From: Thalassolituus sp.
GTDB taxonomy: Bacteria > Pseudomonadota > Gammaproteobacteria > Pseudomonadales > Oceanobacteraceae
Direction: 5' to 3'
Assembly: GCA_029212275.1 (NCBI GenBank)
Contig: JARGOI010000026.1
Coordinates: 1-14,028 of the forward strand
Length of the DNA stretch: 14,028 nucleotides
Shown: positions 7,861 to 14,028 of the stretch, piece by piece
How the letters are laid out: each line of letters starts with the position of its first letter
Position numbering within the stretch: the first letter of the stretch is position 1
Notes under the pieces: generated by a model
Told to the model about the DNA's origin: nothing
The model's database searches: none
What the model saw: the letters and a program-made list of their open reading frames with translations, nothing else
Position numbers and translations under genes: made by a program

Positions 7861-8015
7861 TTACTAGAAACATCCAAGGTGATTTTCTCTAATGTAACAA
7901 AATCAGCTCTGCGGGACTATGAACAATCTTATTGATTGAGATGACGTTTCCTAATCGAGTGTGCCCAAATCAGTTACATGCAGAGTGCGTTACAAGCCGA
8001 AACCACAAACAGCGA

Positions 8016-8927
8016 CTAAAAACTCATACGCGCGCCCAAGCGCCAATATCCACTGTCATTCAACTTTGCTTTCACTTCACTGCCGCTGGTATCCGTCGCA
8101 TCAATCTGACGCAAACGTAATTGTCCAATTTCTGCTGAGAGCGCGATATTGGCTTGCCAATTAAATTCGCCACCAAAACCAACACGGTAAGTGCGATAAT
8201 GTAGGCTTTTTTCGGTTGGCGCACTGCCATCCAATGTGGGTGGGGTTGCTGCAGGATCGCCAGCAACCGACAGATTGACTTCCTCGCGCCATACGCCGCC
8301 ATCAGGATACATACTGATGTAAGTATTAAACTCTGAACTCCAGCGTGTATGGAAACTCGTACGCGGAAATCCAATCAGCAGCTCTGAGCGCGCGGTTAAT
8401 CGCGTACCATAAGCTAATAAGGGGCGCGGATTAAAATCTCCGAACGTTCGGTTAACAATCACACCGTATTGAATAAATTGTGCCGGACTAAAAAAACTGC
8501 GCCCAAAAAGACTGGCATTGACCGCTAAACTGCTGAATCCAAGTGTATTAATATCGGTCATCAGACCTGGCTCAAGTGTCCAATGAAACTCTTGTTTTGC
8601 GCTGCGCTTCTGTTGATAGGCGATAGGCATTGATAACCAAAAATATTCACCTTGTGCGGCTTCGACACCTTGCCAGCGAAATTGCATCATCTGAAAAGAA
8701 CCGTCGACTTTCAGACGCTGTTGGTTGTATTCAGTCGACTGTATGCGTGATGAAAAAGATAACTGCGATGAGGAAAATAGACTGCCATCACCAGAATCAA
8801 TCGAACTTGGTATGTCATTTGCCCAAGTTAGCTGACTGCTCGAGTTTGCCCAGCCATTATTAATAAGTAATAAGCTACCTAAACAAGCGCAGCCCAATTT
8901 TACAACGCTATTAGCGAATCCGTGCAT
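8016..8927 (-). CDS. Outer-membrane beta-barrel protein of unknown function
   Basis: This 303-aa protein has a signal peptide (hydrophobic LGCACLGSLLLI, probable cleavage after Ala27 in GWA). Alternating strand patterns follow throughout, and the chain ends in an aromatic strand, YWRLGARMSF, with the terminal Phe that the BAM machinery recognises. It looks like a small barrel of perhaps 10-14 strands with a proline-rich surface loop near residue 240. I cannot assign it to a named porin. The frame opens at ATG 8939, but GGAG (8934-8937) lies 6 nt before ATG 8927, which I choose. That start lies inside the end of the upstream 149-aa gene (17-nt overlap), so the two are probably translationally coupled. 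Confidence 0.78.
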   Translation of the reverse strand: MHGFANSVVKLGCACLGSLLLINNGWANSSSQLTWANDIPSSIDSGDGSLFSSSQLSFSSRIQSTEYNQQRLKVDGSFQMMQFRWQGVEAAQGEYFWLSMPIAYQQKRSAKQEFHWTLEPGLMTDINTLGFSSLAVNASLFGRSFFSPAQFIQYGVIVNRTFGDFNPRPLLAYGTRLTARSELLIGFPRTSFHTRWSSEFNTYISMYPDGGVWREEVNLSVAGDPAATPPTLDGSAPTEKSLHYRTYRVGFGGEFNWQANIALSAEIGQLRLRQIDATDTSGSEVKAKLNDSGYWRLGARMSF

Positions 8928-9360
8928 ACATGGCTCCATACAGTTCTTCTACATAGGCATAACTACAGAGTTGCCCACTGATGCGTTCTGCTTGTCGAAC
9001 TCGCCCTGCAACCAACAGTACATCAGCCACCATTTGACTGCCTTCGATAGCATCATTGGGGGCAATTATAGCGATCAAGTCGTCGGTATAATTGGACATA
9101 TATTCAAAGGCTTGTTGTTCAGAAATTCGTTGATTCGAGACGACTTGTGAATCTAAAGCGTAAATCACCTCCAGTACTTGGTTTAAACCAATCACCGAAC
9201 CAAAGTTTCCAGAGATTTTTTCATGCTCAATGCGCTGCTGAAGATAATCAACAGCTTGAAGTAATATTGATTTTGGCTGTGCCAACACAGAACGGCGACG
9301 ATGCTCAGTTAACGATTGCGTTACTTGCTGAAGGGTCTGATTTAAAAATCCTGTGATCAT
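8911..9360 (-). CDS. Unrecognised 149-aa helical protein upstream of the barrel gene
   Basis: I do not recognise this protein. It has no signal peptide or membrane helix and is predicted by eye to be mostly alpha-helical and cytoplasmic. A basic patch, EHRRR, is at about residues 19-23, a heptad-like stretch (LLQAVDYLQQRIEHE) at 33-47, and the chain ends in YARIR. The ATG at 9360 has a strong AGGGA ribosome-binding site (9368-9372) 7 nt upstream. The gene overlaps the downstream outer-membrane barrel gene by 17 nt, implying coordinated synthesis. A cytoplasmic protein coupled to a barrel protein is unusual enough to note, but no function can be inferred from sequence alone. Confidence 0.75.
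   Translation of the reverse strand: MITGFLNQTLQQVTQSLTEHRRRSVLAQPKSILLQAVDYLQQRIEHEKISGNFGSVIGLNQVLEVIYALDSQVVSNQRISEQQAFEYMSNYTDDLIAIIAPNDAIEGSQMVADVLLVAGRVRQAERISGQLCSYAYVEELYGAMYARIR
8934..8937 (-). promoter_or_regulatory. Ribosome-binding site supporting the barrel-gene start at 8927
   Basis: GGAG on the minus strand sits 6 nt before ATG 8927. It lies within codons of the longer alternative start at 8939 and inside the upstream gene. Confidence 0.5.
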
Positions 9361-9373
9361 GCTTTATTCCCTG

Positions 9374-9388
9374 ACTAAAAGATTTAGT
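9374..9388. promoter_or_regulatory. 15-bp palindrome in the leader of the 149-aa gene
   Basis: ACTAAA (9374-9379) and TTTAGT (9383-9388) form a perfect 6-bp inverted repeat with a 3-nt centre, one base upstream of the ribosome-binding site. It could be an operator or a weak AT-rich RNA hairpin affecting initiation; chance is possible in this AT-rich gap. Confidence 0.25.
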
Positions 9389-9473
9389 TGGAAGGAACAA
9401 AGCAAATATTAAGCCATTGAATTTATATTGTTTAAAATCAATGACTTATTGTTATTTTAAGATATTCGGCGAC

Positions 9474-9497
9474 AAAAAATCGGCAGATTATCACCGA
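9474..9497 (-). terminator. Weak intrinsic terminator after the DUF3422 gene
   Basis: On the minus strand, 12 nt after the DUF3422 stop, TCGG (9494-9497) pairs with CCGA (9480-9483) and is followed directly by six T residues (9474-9479). The position and U-run fit a terminator, but the 4-bp stem with a 10-nt loop is weak. Confidence 0.35.
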
Positions 9498-9509
9498 CAT
9501 TACCGCTCG

Positions 9510-10892
9510 CTATTTCGTATGTTTGCCGTCTTGACTGCGACGGGTGATGCGCTTTTTGACACTTCTTACCCCTCCAAACACAGCCAGTAAGACAACGGGA
9601 ACCGCGATGCCTTTGGCCAAACTGACATCAAATGGAACTCCAGCGGCATAAATACCGGAAAACAAAATTCCCAGCAGCCCCACTAAATAATAGCCAATGG
9701 CCACGACAGATAAGCCTTCAACCGTTTGCTGCAAACGTAACTGCAACTGACTACGACGGTTCATCGACGATAATAAATGCTGGTTTTGTTCTTGAATCGA
9801 CAGATCGACACGGGTACGCAATAAACTGGTGGTACGATGGATTCGACGCGATAAATCTTCTAACCGATCACGCACAGAATTACAGGTTTTAATGCCTGGC
9901 GTTAACCGTCGATCTAAAAATTCTTGCAAGGTTTGCATACCGCTGATGGATTCTTCACGTAACTGCAATAACCGATCTTGCACCAAATCGTGATAGGCCA
10001 CGGCAGCTGAAAATCGAAAATTCTTCTCCGAACGATGACGCTCGACACCTGCCGCTAAGTGCGAAAGTTCTTGCAGCAACGATCGTTCGTCTTTATCCAC
10101 ATCAATTTCGGAAATAGACTGATTTAATTTGGCTAGCGCCATCTCAATACGACTTAATTCAGCACCCATTTCACGCGCGATGGGGAGGGCCATCAATGAC
10201 ATCAAACGATACGTTTCTATTTCGTACAATCGTTGAATTAAACGACCTGTTTGCTGACTGTTTAAACCACGATTATTGAGTAATATTCGACCAAAACCAT
10301 CGCTGTGCAATTTAAAAGCAGTCCAGACGCGCGAGCGATCTTCGGCAATACGCGAGCCCGTCAGGCGCTGACCTTCAAACCAGCGATGCAAATCGGCTTC
10401 CGATGGTGCGTCTTCAATGACAGCCAAGTTGACGGCCACCACCAATTCGCCAGGCATCGACAAGAGCCAGTCTTTAGGAATAAATGCCAAGGAATCGTCT
10501 GCAAAGGGTTTGCAATCACGAGTAATGAAAGTGAAATTGGCAAATTCTAAATGGCGCTCCCAGCGCAATTCGAACCCACCAAAATCTTGATACATACAGC
10601 TAGAATTGGCAGCAGGTGCAGGCACACTGTAACGTCGACATAAATCCGTGAGGTGATCCAACATGGCGGAATTACTGCCGTCCAACATCACCGTAAAATG
10701 ACTAATTTGACAAGCACCATCAATAATTGGCGAAGGACGATTATGCAGTTCTTCATAGAGCGAAGATCTCAGCGCATGCACCCGCAAAGAAAGTGCTGGC
10801 GCGTGTATGTCCGGTGCATTTAAATTTGCGCGACCTTCACCACTTGCAGCACTAGATTCTTTTAATTCTTGCTCTTTTAATGCGTATTTCAT
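9510..10892 (-). CDS. DUF3422 family membrane-anchored protein
   Basis: This 460-aa protein matches DUF3422: the ELHNRPSP box is at about residues 48-55 and the N-terminal alpha/beta region runs to about 210. A long helical region with heptad character spans about 215-390. Two C-terminal membrane segments (about 394-416 and 425-441) are followed by a basic tail (KKRITRR). No signal peptide is present, so the large N-terminal part is cytoplasmic. The architecture, and the sequence GIYAAG (413-418) ending the first membrane helix, resemble CorA-type magnesium channels, but the GMN signature is replaced by AAG. Function is not established. The ATG at 10892 has GGGA 6 nt upstream. It follows the YihY gene with a 68-nt gap holding a repeat copy. 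Confidence 0.88.
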   Translation of the reverse strand: MKYALKEQELKESSAASGEGRANLNAPDIHAPALSLRVHALRSSLYEELHNRPSPIIDGACQISHFTVMLDGSNSAMLDHLTDLCRRYSVPAPAANSSCMYQDFGGFELRWERHLEFANFTFITRDCKPFADDSLAFIPKDWLLSMPGELVVAVNLAVIEDAPSEADLHRWFEGQRLTGSRIAEDRSRVWTAFKLHSDGFGRILLNNRGLNSQQTGRLIQRLYEIETYRLMSLMALPIAREMGAELSRIEMALAKLNQSISEIDVDKDERSLLQELSHLAAGVERHRSEKNFRFSAAVAYHDLVQDRLLQLREESISGMQTLQEFLDRRLTPGIKTCNSVRDRLEDLSRRIHRTTSLLRTRVDLSIQEQNQHLLSSMNRRSQLQLRLQQTVEGLSVVAIGYYLVGLLGILFSGIYAAGVPFDVSLAKGIAVPVVLLAVFGGVRSVKKRITRRSQDGKHTK

Positions 10893-10903
10893 GGATTATC
10901 CCT

Positions 10904-10930
10904 AGGGCACATCTGAATAATACAGTGCCC
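10904..10930 (+). repeat. Dispersed intergenic repeat, copy 3, with perfect hairpin
   Basis: AGGGCACATCTGAATAATAC (10904-10923) is related to the copies at 6001 and 3713 and is preceded by CTAG (10902-10905). GGGCAC (10905-10910) and GTGCCC (10925-10930) make a perfect 6-bp stem with a 14-nt loop. It lies between the YihY stop and the DUF3422 start, so it could affect the shared transcript. Confidence 0.45.
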
Positions 10931-10960
10931 CCGCCAAATTTATACGACATCGTTGAGCCG

Positions 10961-12250
10961 TTAAGTGGTTTTGAGTGTATCCGATTCGTCCTCTTCTGAC
11001 GACTCATCCTCCTCCTCAGAATCAACCAATTGTGCAACATTGCTAGGTATAATTTTACTCAAAGGCATATTTAGTGCCTCTTTCGAGGTTTCTTGCCACA
11101 GAGTTTGCCACTCAATCAGTGATGACAATGACGACTGATAACGACGACTGATAGCGCTGGTTAAATCGTTTAATTGCTGCCCCTCAAAAAACTCACCCAA
11201 TGAAATAGTATCGGGATCTCTCACCCACGCCCAAGCGCCATCGTTTGATAAAATTACCCAGCCCTTGTCGCGAAATTCCATTAACAAGCTAGTGACATTA
11301 CCGGCATCTATATCCCCTACTTTTTTACGTACGTTGGCTTCGCTCATCGGTTTGCCGCCACTCATGGTTTTCATTAAGAACGCGCTTAAACGCACCCTGT
11401 CTTGGAGCGAACGATGACCTTCATCCGTTTCTCGATAATGACTGAAGCCATAACTCAGTTCAGCACCCAACAATAACAGCATCCAAGAAACATAAATCCA
11501 CAATAAAAACAGCGGCACCGCAGCAAATGCACCATAAATTAGTTGATAAGAAGGGAATAATCCTAATGTCTGACTAAAGGCAAACTTACCTAATTCAAAA
11601 ATGGTCGATATCACGGTAGCGGCCGACAGCGCATGCAGGATAGGAACTTTGCAGTTTGGCACCATGATGTACACCATGGTAATGGCAGCAATACTTAGCA
11701 ACCAAGGAATAGCTCGACCAATCAAGCTGATAAAAAAAGGAGGATCTTCGTTCCACAGAGGCATCGACGCAAATATCGATGATGTGGTGATAGCAGCACC
11801 AAACAGTAAGGGACCGAGGCTTAACACCGCCCAATATCTAAGAAACTTTTGTACCTTAGAACGAGAGCTTTCCACATTCCAGATGCGGTTAAATTGCATT
11901 TCAATAGTTTGCAACAACATCAGACAGGTAATAAAAAGAAAGACAATACCAACGCCGGTGAGCTTGCGTGCTTGTTGACTGAATTGATGCAGGTATCCGG
12001 TAATCTCATCACTGCCTTGAGGCAAAACATAACTAAGTAATTCTTGATTGGCGTCTTGCCCCCATTCTTGCATTGTAGGAATGGCACTCAAAATAGAGTA
12101 AGTCACAGTAAGCACCGGAACCAGTGCAAACAAGGTAGTGTAGGTAAGAGCAGCGGCTTCTTTACGTCGCTCCGTACGTTCAAAACGTTTAATGGTTTGC
12201 AATAAAATACGGCCAATGTACTTTGCGCCGCGGTATCCTCTCTCTTTCAT
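10961..12250 (-). CDS. YihY/BrkB (RbN-like) inner-membrane protein
   Basis: This 429-aa protein belongs to the YihY/virulence-factor BrkB family, historically annotated as ribonuclease BN although that activity belongs to another gene. About six membrane segments lie between residues 34 and 265. Family motifs are the N-terminal RRKEAAALTYTTLFALVP (28-45), EMQFNRIW (117-124), and YGAFAAVPLFLLWIYVSW (239-256) followed by LLGAELSYG. After the membrane part, residues 285-350 look like a winged-helix fold, and the C-terminus ends in a highly acidic, Ser/Glu/Asp-rich tail (410-424). The ATG at 12250 has AAGGA 5 nt upstream. It is divergent from arsC (62-nt gap), an order also known from Pseudomonas. 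Transport role and substrate are not established. Confidence 0.93.
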   Translation of the reverse strand: MKERGYRGAKYIGRILLQTIKRFERTERRKEAAALTYTTLFALVPVLTVTYSILSAIPTMQEWGQDANQELLSYVLPQGSDEITGYLHQFSQQARKLTGVGIVFLFITCLMLLQTIEMQFNRIWNVESSRSKVQKFLRYWAVLSLGPLLFGAAITTSSIFASMPLWNEDPPFFISLIGRAIPWLLSIAAITMVYIMVPNCKVPILHALSAATVISTIFELGKFAFSQTLGLFPSYQLIYGAFAAVPLFLLWIYVSWMLLLLGAELSYGFSHYRETDEGHRSLQDRVRLSAFLMKTMSGGKPMSEANVRKKVGDIDAGNVTSLLMEFRDKGWVILSNDGAWAWVRDPDTISLGEFFEGQQLNDLTSAISRRYQSSLSSLIEWQTLWQETSKEALNMPLSKIIPSNVAQLVDSEEEDESSEEDESDTLKTT

Positions 12251-12312
12251 GAAAATCCTTGTTACAATACTCGTTAATGCATTTTTACAGCTTTCAATAT
12301 GACGGAAATATC

Positions 12313-12666
12313 ATGAGCCAAGTTACCCTGTACCACAATTCACGCTGCTCAAAATCACGCCAAACCTTAGCCTTATTAGAAGAACAAGGCCATTCTGTCG
12401 CCGTCGTAGAATATCTTAAGACAGTCCCTACCCGCGAAGAGTTGCAGCAAATTATTGCCAAACTAGGCATCCAACCGCGCGATTTATTGCGCAACAAAGA
12501 AGAAGAATACCAACAAGCGGGCCTCAATGATGCGTCTTTAAGTGATGATCAGATCATCAATGCCATGGTCGCCTACCCCAAATTAATCGAACGTCCGATT
12601 GCTATTTATGGCGACAAAGCACGCATTGGTCGTCCGCCCGAACAAGTATTGGAGTTATTTAAATGA
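12313..12666 (+). CDS. arsC: Arsenate reductase family protein (glutaredoxin-type ArsC)
   Basis: This 117-aa thioredoxin-fold protein reduces arsenate to arsenite in the best-known members, with glutathione and glutaredoxin as reductants. The catalytic Cys12 lies in SRCSKSRQT, and Arg60, Arg94 and Arg107 occupy the positions of the oxyanion-binding arginines of E. coli plasmid ArsC, so activity is plausible. The frame is open to an ATG at 12259, but the family start fits the ATG at 12313 with GGA 6 nt upstream. It is the first gene of a run with wrbA and the DUF2069 gene and overlaps wrbA by ATGA. No arsR or arsB is nearby, so this is a core chromosomal copy rather than an arsenic-resistance operon, and its natural substrate may differ. 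Confidence 0.93.
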   Translation: MSQVTLYHNSRCSKSRQTLALLEEQGHSVAVVEYLKTVPTREELQQIIAKLGIQPRDLLRNKEEEYQQAGLNDASLSDDQIINAMVAYPKLIERPIAIYGDKARIGRPPEQVLELFK

Positions 12667-13265
12667 GCACGCCTTACGTTTTAGTGTTGTATTACAGCCG
12701 CCATGGAAAAACCGCAGAAATGGCGCAACATATTGCTCGTGGTGTCGAGTCCGCTGGCATCGAAGCGCGTTTGCGCACTGTGCCAGAGGTCAGTCCAGAT
12801 ACCCAAGCCACACAACCAGCCGTTCCGACCGAAGGTGCCGTTTATTGCACCTTAGATGATCTAAAGCATTGCTCTGGATTAGTCATGGGCAGCCCCACTC
12901 GCTTTGGCAACATGGCGGCAGCGCTCAAATATTTCCTCGATTCCAGCAGCGCGTTATGGCTTACCGGAGCCCTGATCGACAAACCGGCTGGTGTATTTAC
13001 CTCGACGGCATCCTTGCATGGCGGTCAAGAAACGACCTTGTTAAGTATGATGATTCCGCTACTGCATCACGGCATGGTCATCGCTGGTGTGCCCTACACC
13101 GAAGCTGCATTACAAACCACTAATGGCGGCGGCACCCCTTATGGCAGTTCGCATCACAGTGGCAGCCAAGGTGACAATCCACTCAGTAAAGATGAAATCG
13201 CTGTGTGTCGAGCGCAAGGACAACGCATCGGAAGATTGGCCTCTCATTTGGAGTCCAACGCATGA
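12663..13265 (+). CDS. wrbA: NAD(P)H:quinone oxidoreductase, WrbA family flavoprotein
   Basis: WrbA is a cytoplasmic FMN flavodoxin-like enzyme that reduces quinones by two electrons using NAD(P)H, limiting oxidative stress. In this 200-aa protein the FMN phosphate loop YYSRHGKT is at 10-17, the flavin-ring loop GSPTRFGNM at 76-84, TASLHGGQETTL at 115-126 and GGGTPYGSSH at 155-164, all typical of the family. The start ATG overlaps the arsC stop (ATGA, 12663-12666), with GGAG (12651-12654) 8 nt upstream. The end overlaps the DUF2069 gene in the same way. The arsC-wrbA pairing is a conserved order in Pseudomonas-like genomes. Nothing appears truncated. Confidence 0.95.
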   Translation: MSTPYVLVLYYSRHGKTAEMAQHIARGVESAGIEARLRTVPEVSPDTQATQPAVPTEGAVYCTLDDLKHCSGLVMGSPTRFGNMAAALKYFLDSSSALWLTGALIDKPAGVFTSTASLHGGQETTLLSMMIPLLHHGMVIAGVPYTEAALQTTNGGGTPYGSSHHSGSQGDNPLSKDEIAVCRAQGQRIGRLASHLESNA

Positions 13266-13690
13266 GTTTGGCTAGCAACAAGACCTTACCTAACAACATG
13301 ACTTTGCTAAACAAAAAAGCCAGAATTGCTTGGCGCTTAATGATTATCAGTTATATTGGTTTGCTGCTCGCCATGCTGGGAGCCACCTTTGCAGCACCTC
13401 CAACCACGATTGAATCTGAGCAAGATATTCTTATCAGCGGACTCATTTTTTGGGTATTCAAATCTTTGCCTTTGATGCTATTCATCCCCGGATTAATCAA
13501 ACGTTCGCACTATGTTTCTGCATGGTTGTGTTACACCACTCTGCTCTATTTCACCTTGTTTATGGCGCTCACTGGAGGCACGTGGTTGTTAGTATTAGTT
13601 TCCACCAGCTTGGTATTATTTATCAGCAGTATGCTGTTTACTCGTTGGCAGAAAGCAGCAGAGAAAGAAGCCTTGGCCGAAACAGCATAA
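13262..13690 (+). CDS. DUF2069 family small inner-membrane protein
   Basis: This 142-aa protein has four predicted membrane helices (about residues 25-45, 56-77, 84-103 and 106-125) and a charged C-terminal tail. The KSLPLMLFIPGLIKRSHYVSAWLC part (67-90) and the LLYFT segment match DUF2069, a family of unknown function often found next to wrbA in gammaproteobacteria. The frame is open to an ATG at 13205 inside wrbA, but ATG 13262 forms an ATGA overlap with the wrbA stop and has GGAG (13250-13253) 8 nt upstream, so I choose it. Translational coupling to wrbA is likely. A role in quinone or membrane redox is inferred from context only. Confidence 0.88.
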   Translation: MSLASNKTLPNNMTLLNKKARIAWRLMIISYIGLLLAMLGATFAAPPTTIESEQDILISGLIFWVFKSLPLMLFIPGLIKRSHYVSAWLCYTTLLYFTLFMALTGGTWLLVLVSTSLVLFISSMLFTRWQKAAEKEALAETA

Positions 13691-13707
13691 CCACAAAAAA
13701 TCGCCAC

Positions 13708-13741
13708 AAAAAAGCCAGACATTGTTTAGCAGTGTCTGGCT
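13708..13741 (-). terminator. Intrinsic terminator between convergent DUF2069 and zinc-ribbon genes
   Basis: AGCCAGACA (13713-13721) and TGTCTGGCT (13733-13741) form a perfect 9-bp stem with an 11-nt loop. On the minus strand it is followed directly by a T-run (13708-13713), a classic terminator for the small gene ending at 13776. On the plus strand the hairpin is followed by a short AT-rich stretch and could also stop the arsC-wrbA-DUF2069 transcript. The decamer CCACAAAAAA occurs twice nearby (13691-13700, 13704-13713). Confidence 0.85.
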
Positions 13742-13775
13742 AATTTATGCATAAATGGGGGTATAAAAATCGTTA

Positions 13776-14027
13776 TTACTCGTCGTCGCCCCAATCGCCA
13801 TCGGTATCATCATCCGCGATTTCAGTACACACAGGCGCATTACATTTAACGCACTTACCTTCGATATAAATCACACCGTCTTGTTCATATTCGACGGGTT
13901 CTTTCATGCCCAAATCCGCGGCCATACACTCGTTGCACCAGGTTTGCGTTAAAAATGCCTGCTGATCTTCAGTATCGCGAGCATTAAAGTCACGCTCTGT
14001 GCGTTCCGTATTTTCTGTATGTTCCAT
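13776..14027 (-). CDS. Small acidic zinc-ribbon-like protein (start may lie outside window)
   Basis: I do not recognise a named family. The visible 83 aa have an acidic, charged N-terminus, then CNEC at residues 31-34 and CVKC at 59-62, separated by 24 residues. This is the spacing of a treble-clef or zinc-ribbon site; Cys67 follows. The C-terminus is strongly acidic (ADDDTDGDWGDDE). It is soluble, with no signal peptide. The ATG at 14027 is one base from the window edge, so an upstream start cannot be excluded. The gene ends 35 nt before a strong terminator, so it is probably the last or only gene of its transcript. A metal-binding or protein-interaction role is inference. Confidence 0.65.
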   Translation of the reverse strand: MEHTENTERTERDFNARDTEDQQAFLTQTWCNECMAADLGMKEPVEYEQDGVIYIEGKCVKCNAPVCTEIADDDTDGDWGDDE

Positions 14028-14028
14028 T

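Noticed and set aside
7861..7880. Mini-ORF starting 13 nt before the DUF4892 gene as a leader peptide
   Set aside because: It would encode only seven residues, overlaps the real start and lacks regulatory features, so chance is the simpler explanation.
7932..8164. Short plus-strand open frames overlapping the end of the barrel gene
   Set aside because: They start in the gap and run antisense into the barrel coding region, with no good ribosome-binding site or recognisable domain.
12259..12312. Upstream ATG as the start of arsC
   Set aside because: The extra 18 residues do not fit the family N-terminus, the region must hold promoters for two divergent genes, and the ATG at 12313 has a suitable ribosome-binding site.
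13205..13261. Upstream ATG as the start of the DUF2069 gene
   Set aside because: It lies 57 nt inside wrbA. The ATGA overlap at 13262 with GGAG 8 nt upstream is much better supported.
1..14028. Defence system, prophage, CRISPR array or tRNA/rRNA
   Set aside because: No spaced direct-repeat array, no cloverleaf-like or rRNA-like segment, no nuclease/toxin pair and no integrase or transposase frame were seen on either strand. The patatin gene lacks the CD-NTase, TIR or other partners of patatin-containing defence systems.

Overview
This window looks like chromosomal core DNA from a gammaproteobacterium, probably a marine lineage near the Oceanospirillales/Pseudomonadales. The basis is a fused MnmC, the gene order prmB-aroC-MFS transporter, the gene order rbn(yihY)-arsC-wrbA that I know from Pseudomonas-type genomes, and families typical of that group (DUF4892, DUF3422, DUF2069, UPF0270). 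Base composition is even and moderate by eye. I see no rRNA, tRNA, CRISPR array, intact transposase or prophage gene. No gap between genes exceeds about 165 bases.

Layout. 1-1626 (+) is the 3' part of mnmC (tRNA wobble-uridine modification), entering from the left edge. It converges on a coupled minus-strand pair: an unrecognised 147-aa protein and a UPF0270/YheU protein with a TTG start. 2528-5892 (-) is prmB -> aroC -> MFS transporter, a ribosomal protein L3 methyltransferase, chorismate synthase and an HcaT-like permease. 6056-9360 (-) is an envelope-flavoured block: an unrecognised 149-aa protein overlapping an outer-membrane beta-barrel gene, then a DUF4892 periplasmic protein followed 14 nt later by an RssA-type patatin hydrolase. 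9510-12250 (-) is a YihY/BrkB membrane protein followed by DUF3422. Divergent from yihY, 12313-13690 (+) is a tight operon arsC-wrbA-DUF2069 in which each junction is an ATGA overlap. A small acidic zinc-ribbon-like protein comes in from the right edge on the minus strand and ends at a convincing terminator.

How the genes work together. The block is mostly housekeeping: translation quality (mnmC, prmB), aromatic biosynthesis (aroC), quinone/thiol redox (wrbA, arsC) and poorly understood envelope proteins. Several starts can be refined from ribosome-binding sites (prmB, the barrel gene, the 147-aa gene, UPF0270, arsC, DUF2069).

I did not find an obvious new defence or mobile system. The most interesting signals are subtler. 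(1) A short dispersed repeat occurs three times in intergenic gaps, each copy preceded by a YTAR-like tetranucleotide, possibly transposon-end or MITE remnants. (2) The C-terminus of the DUF3422 protein resembles the CorA pore module but lacks GMN. (3) The DUF4892 protein has a tail resembling a degenerate OmpA-like domain. (4) Two unrecognised small proteins are translationally coupled to their downstream neighbours.
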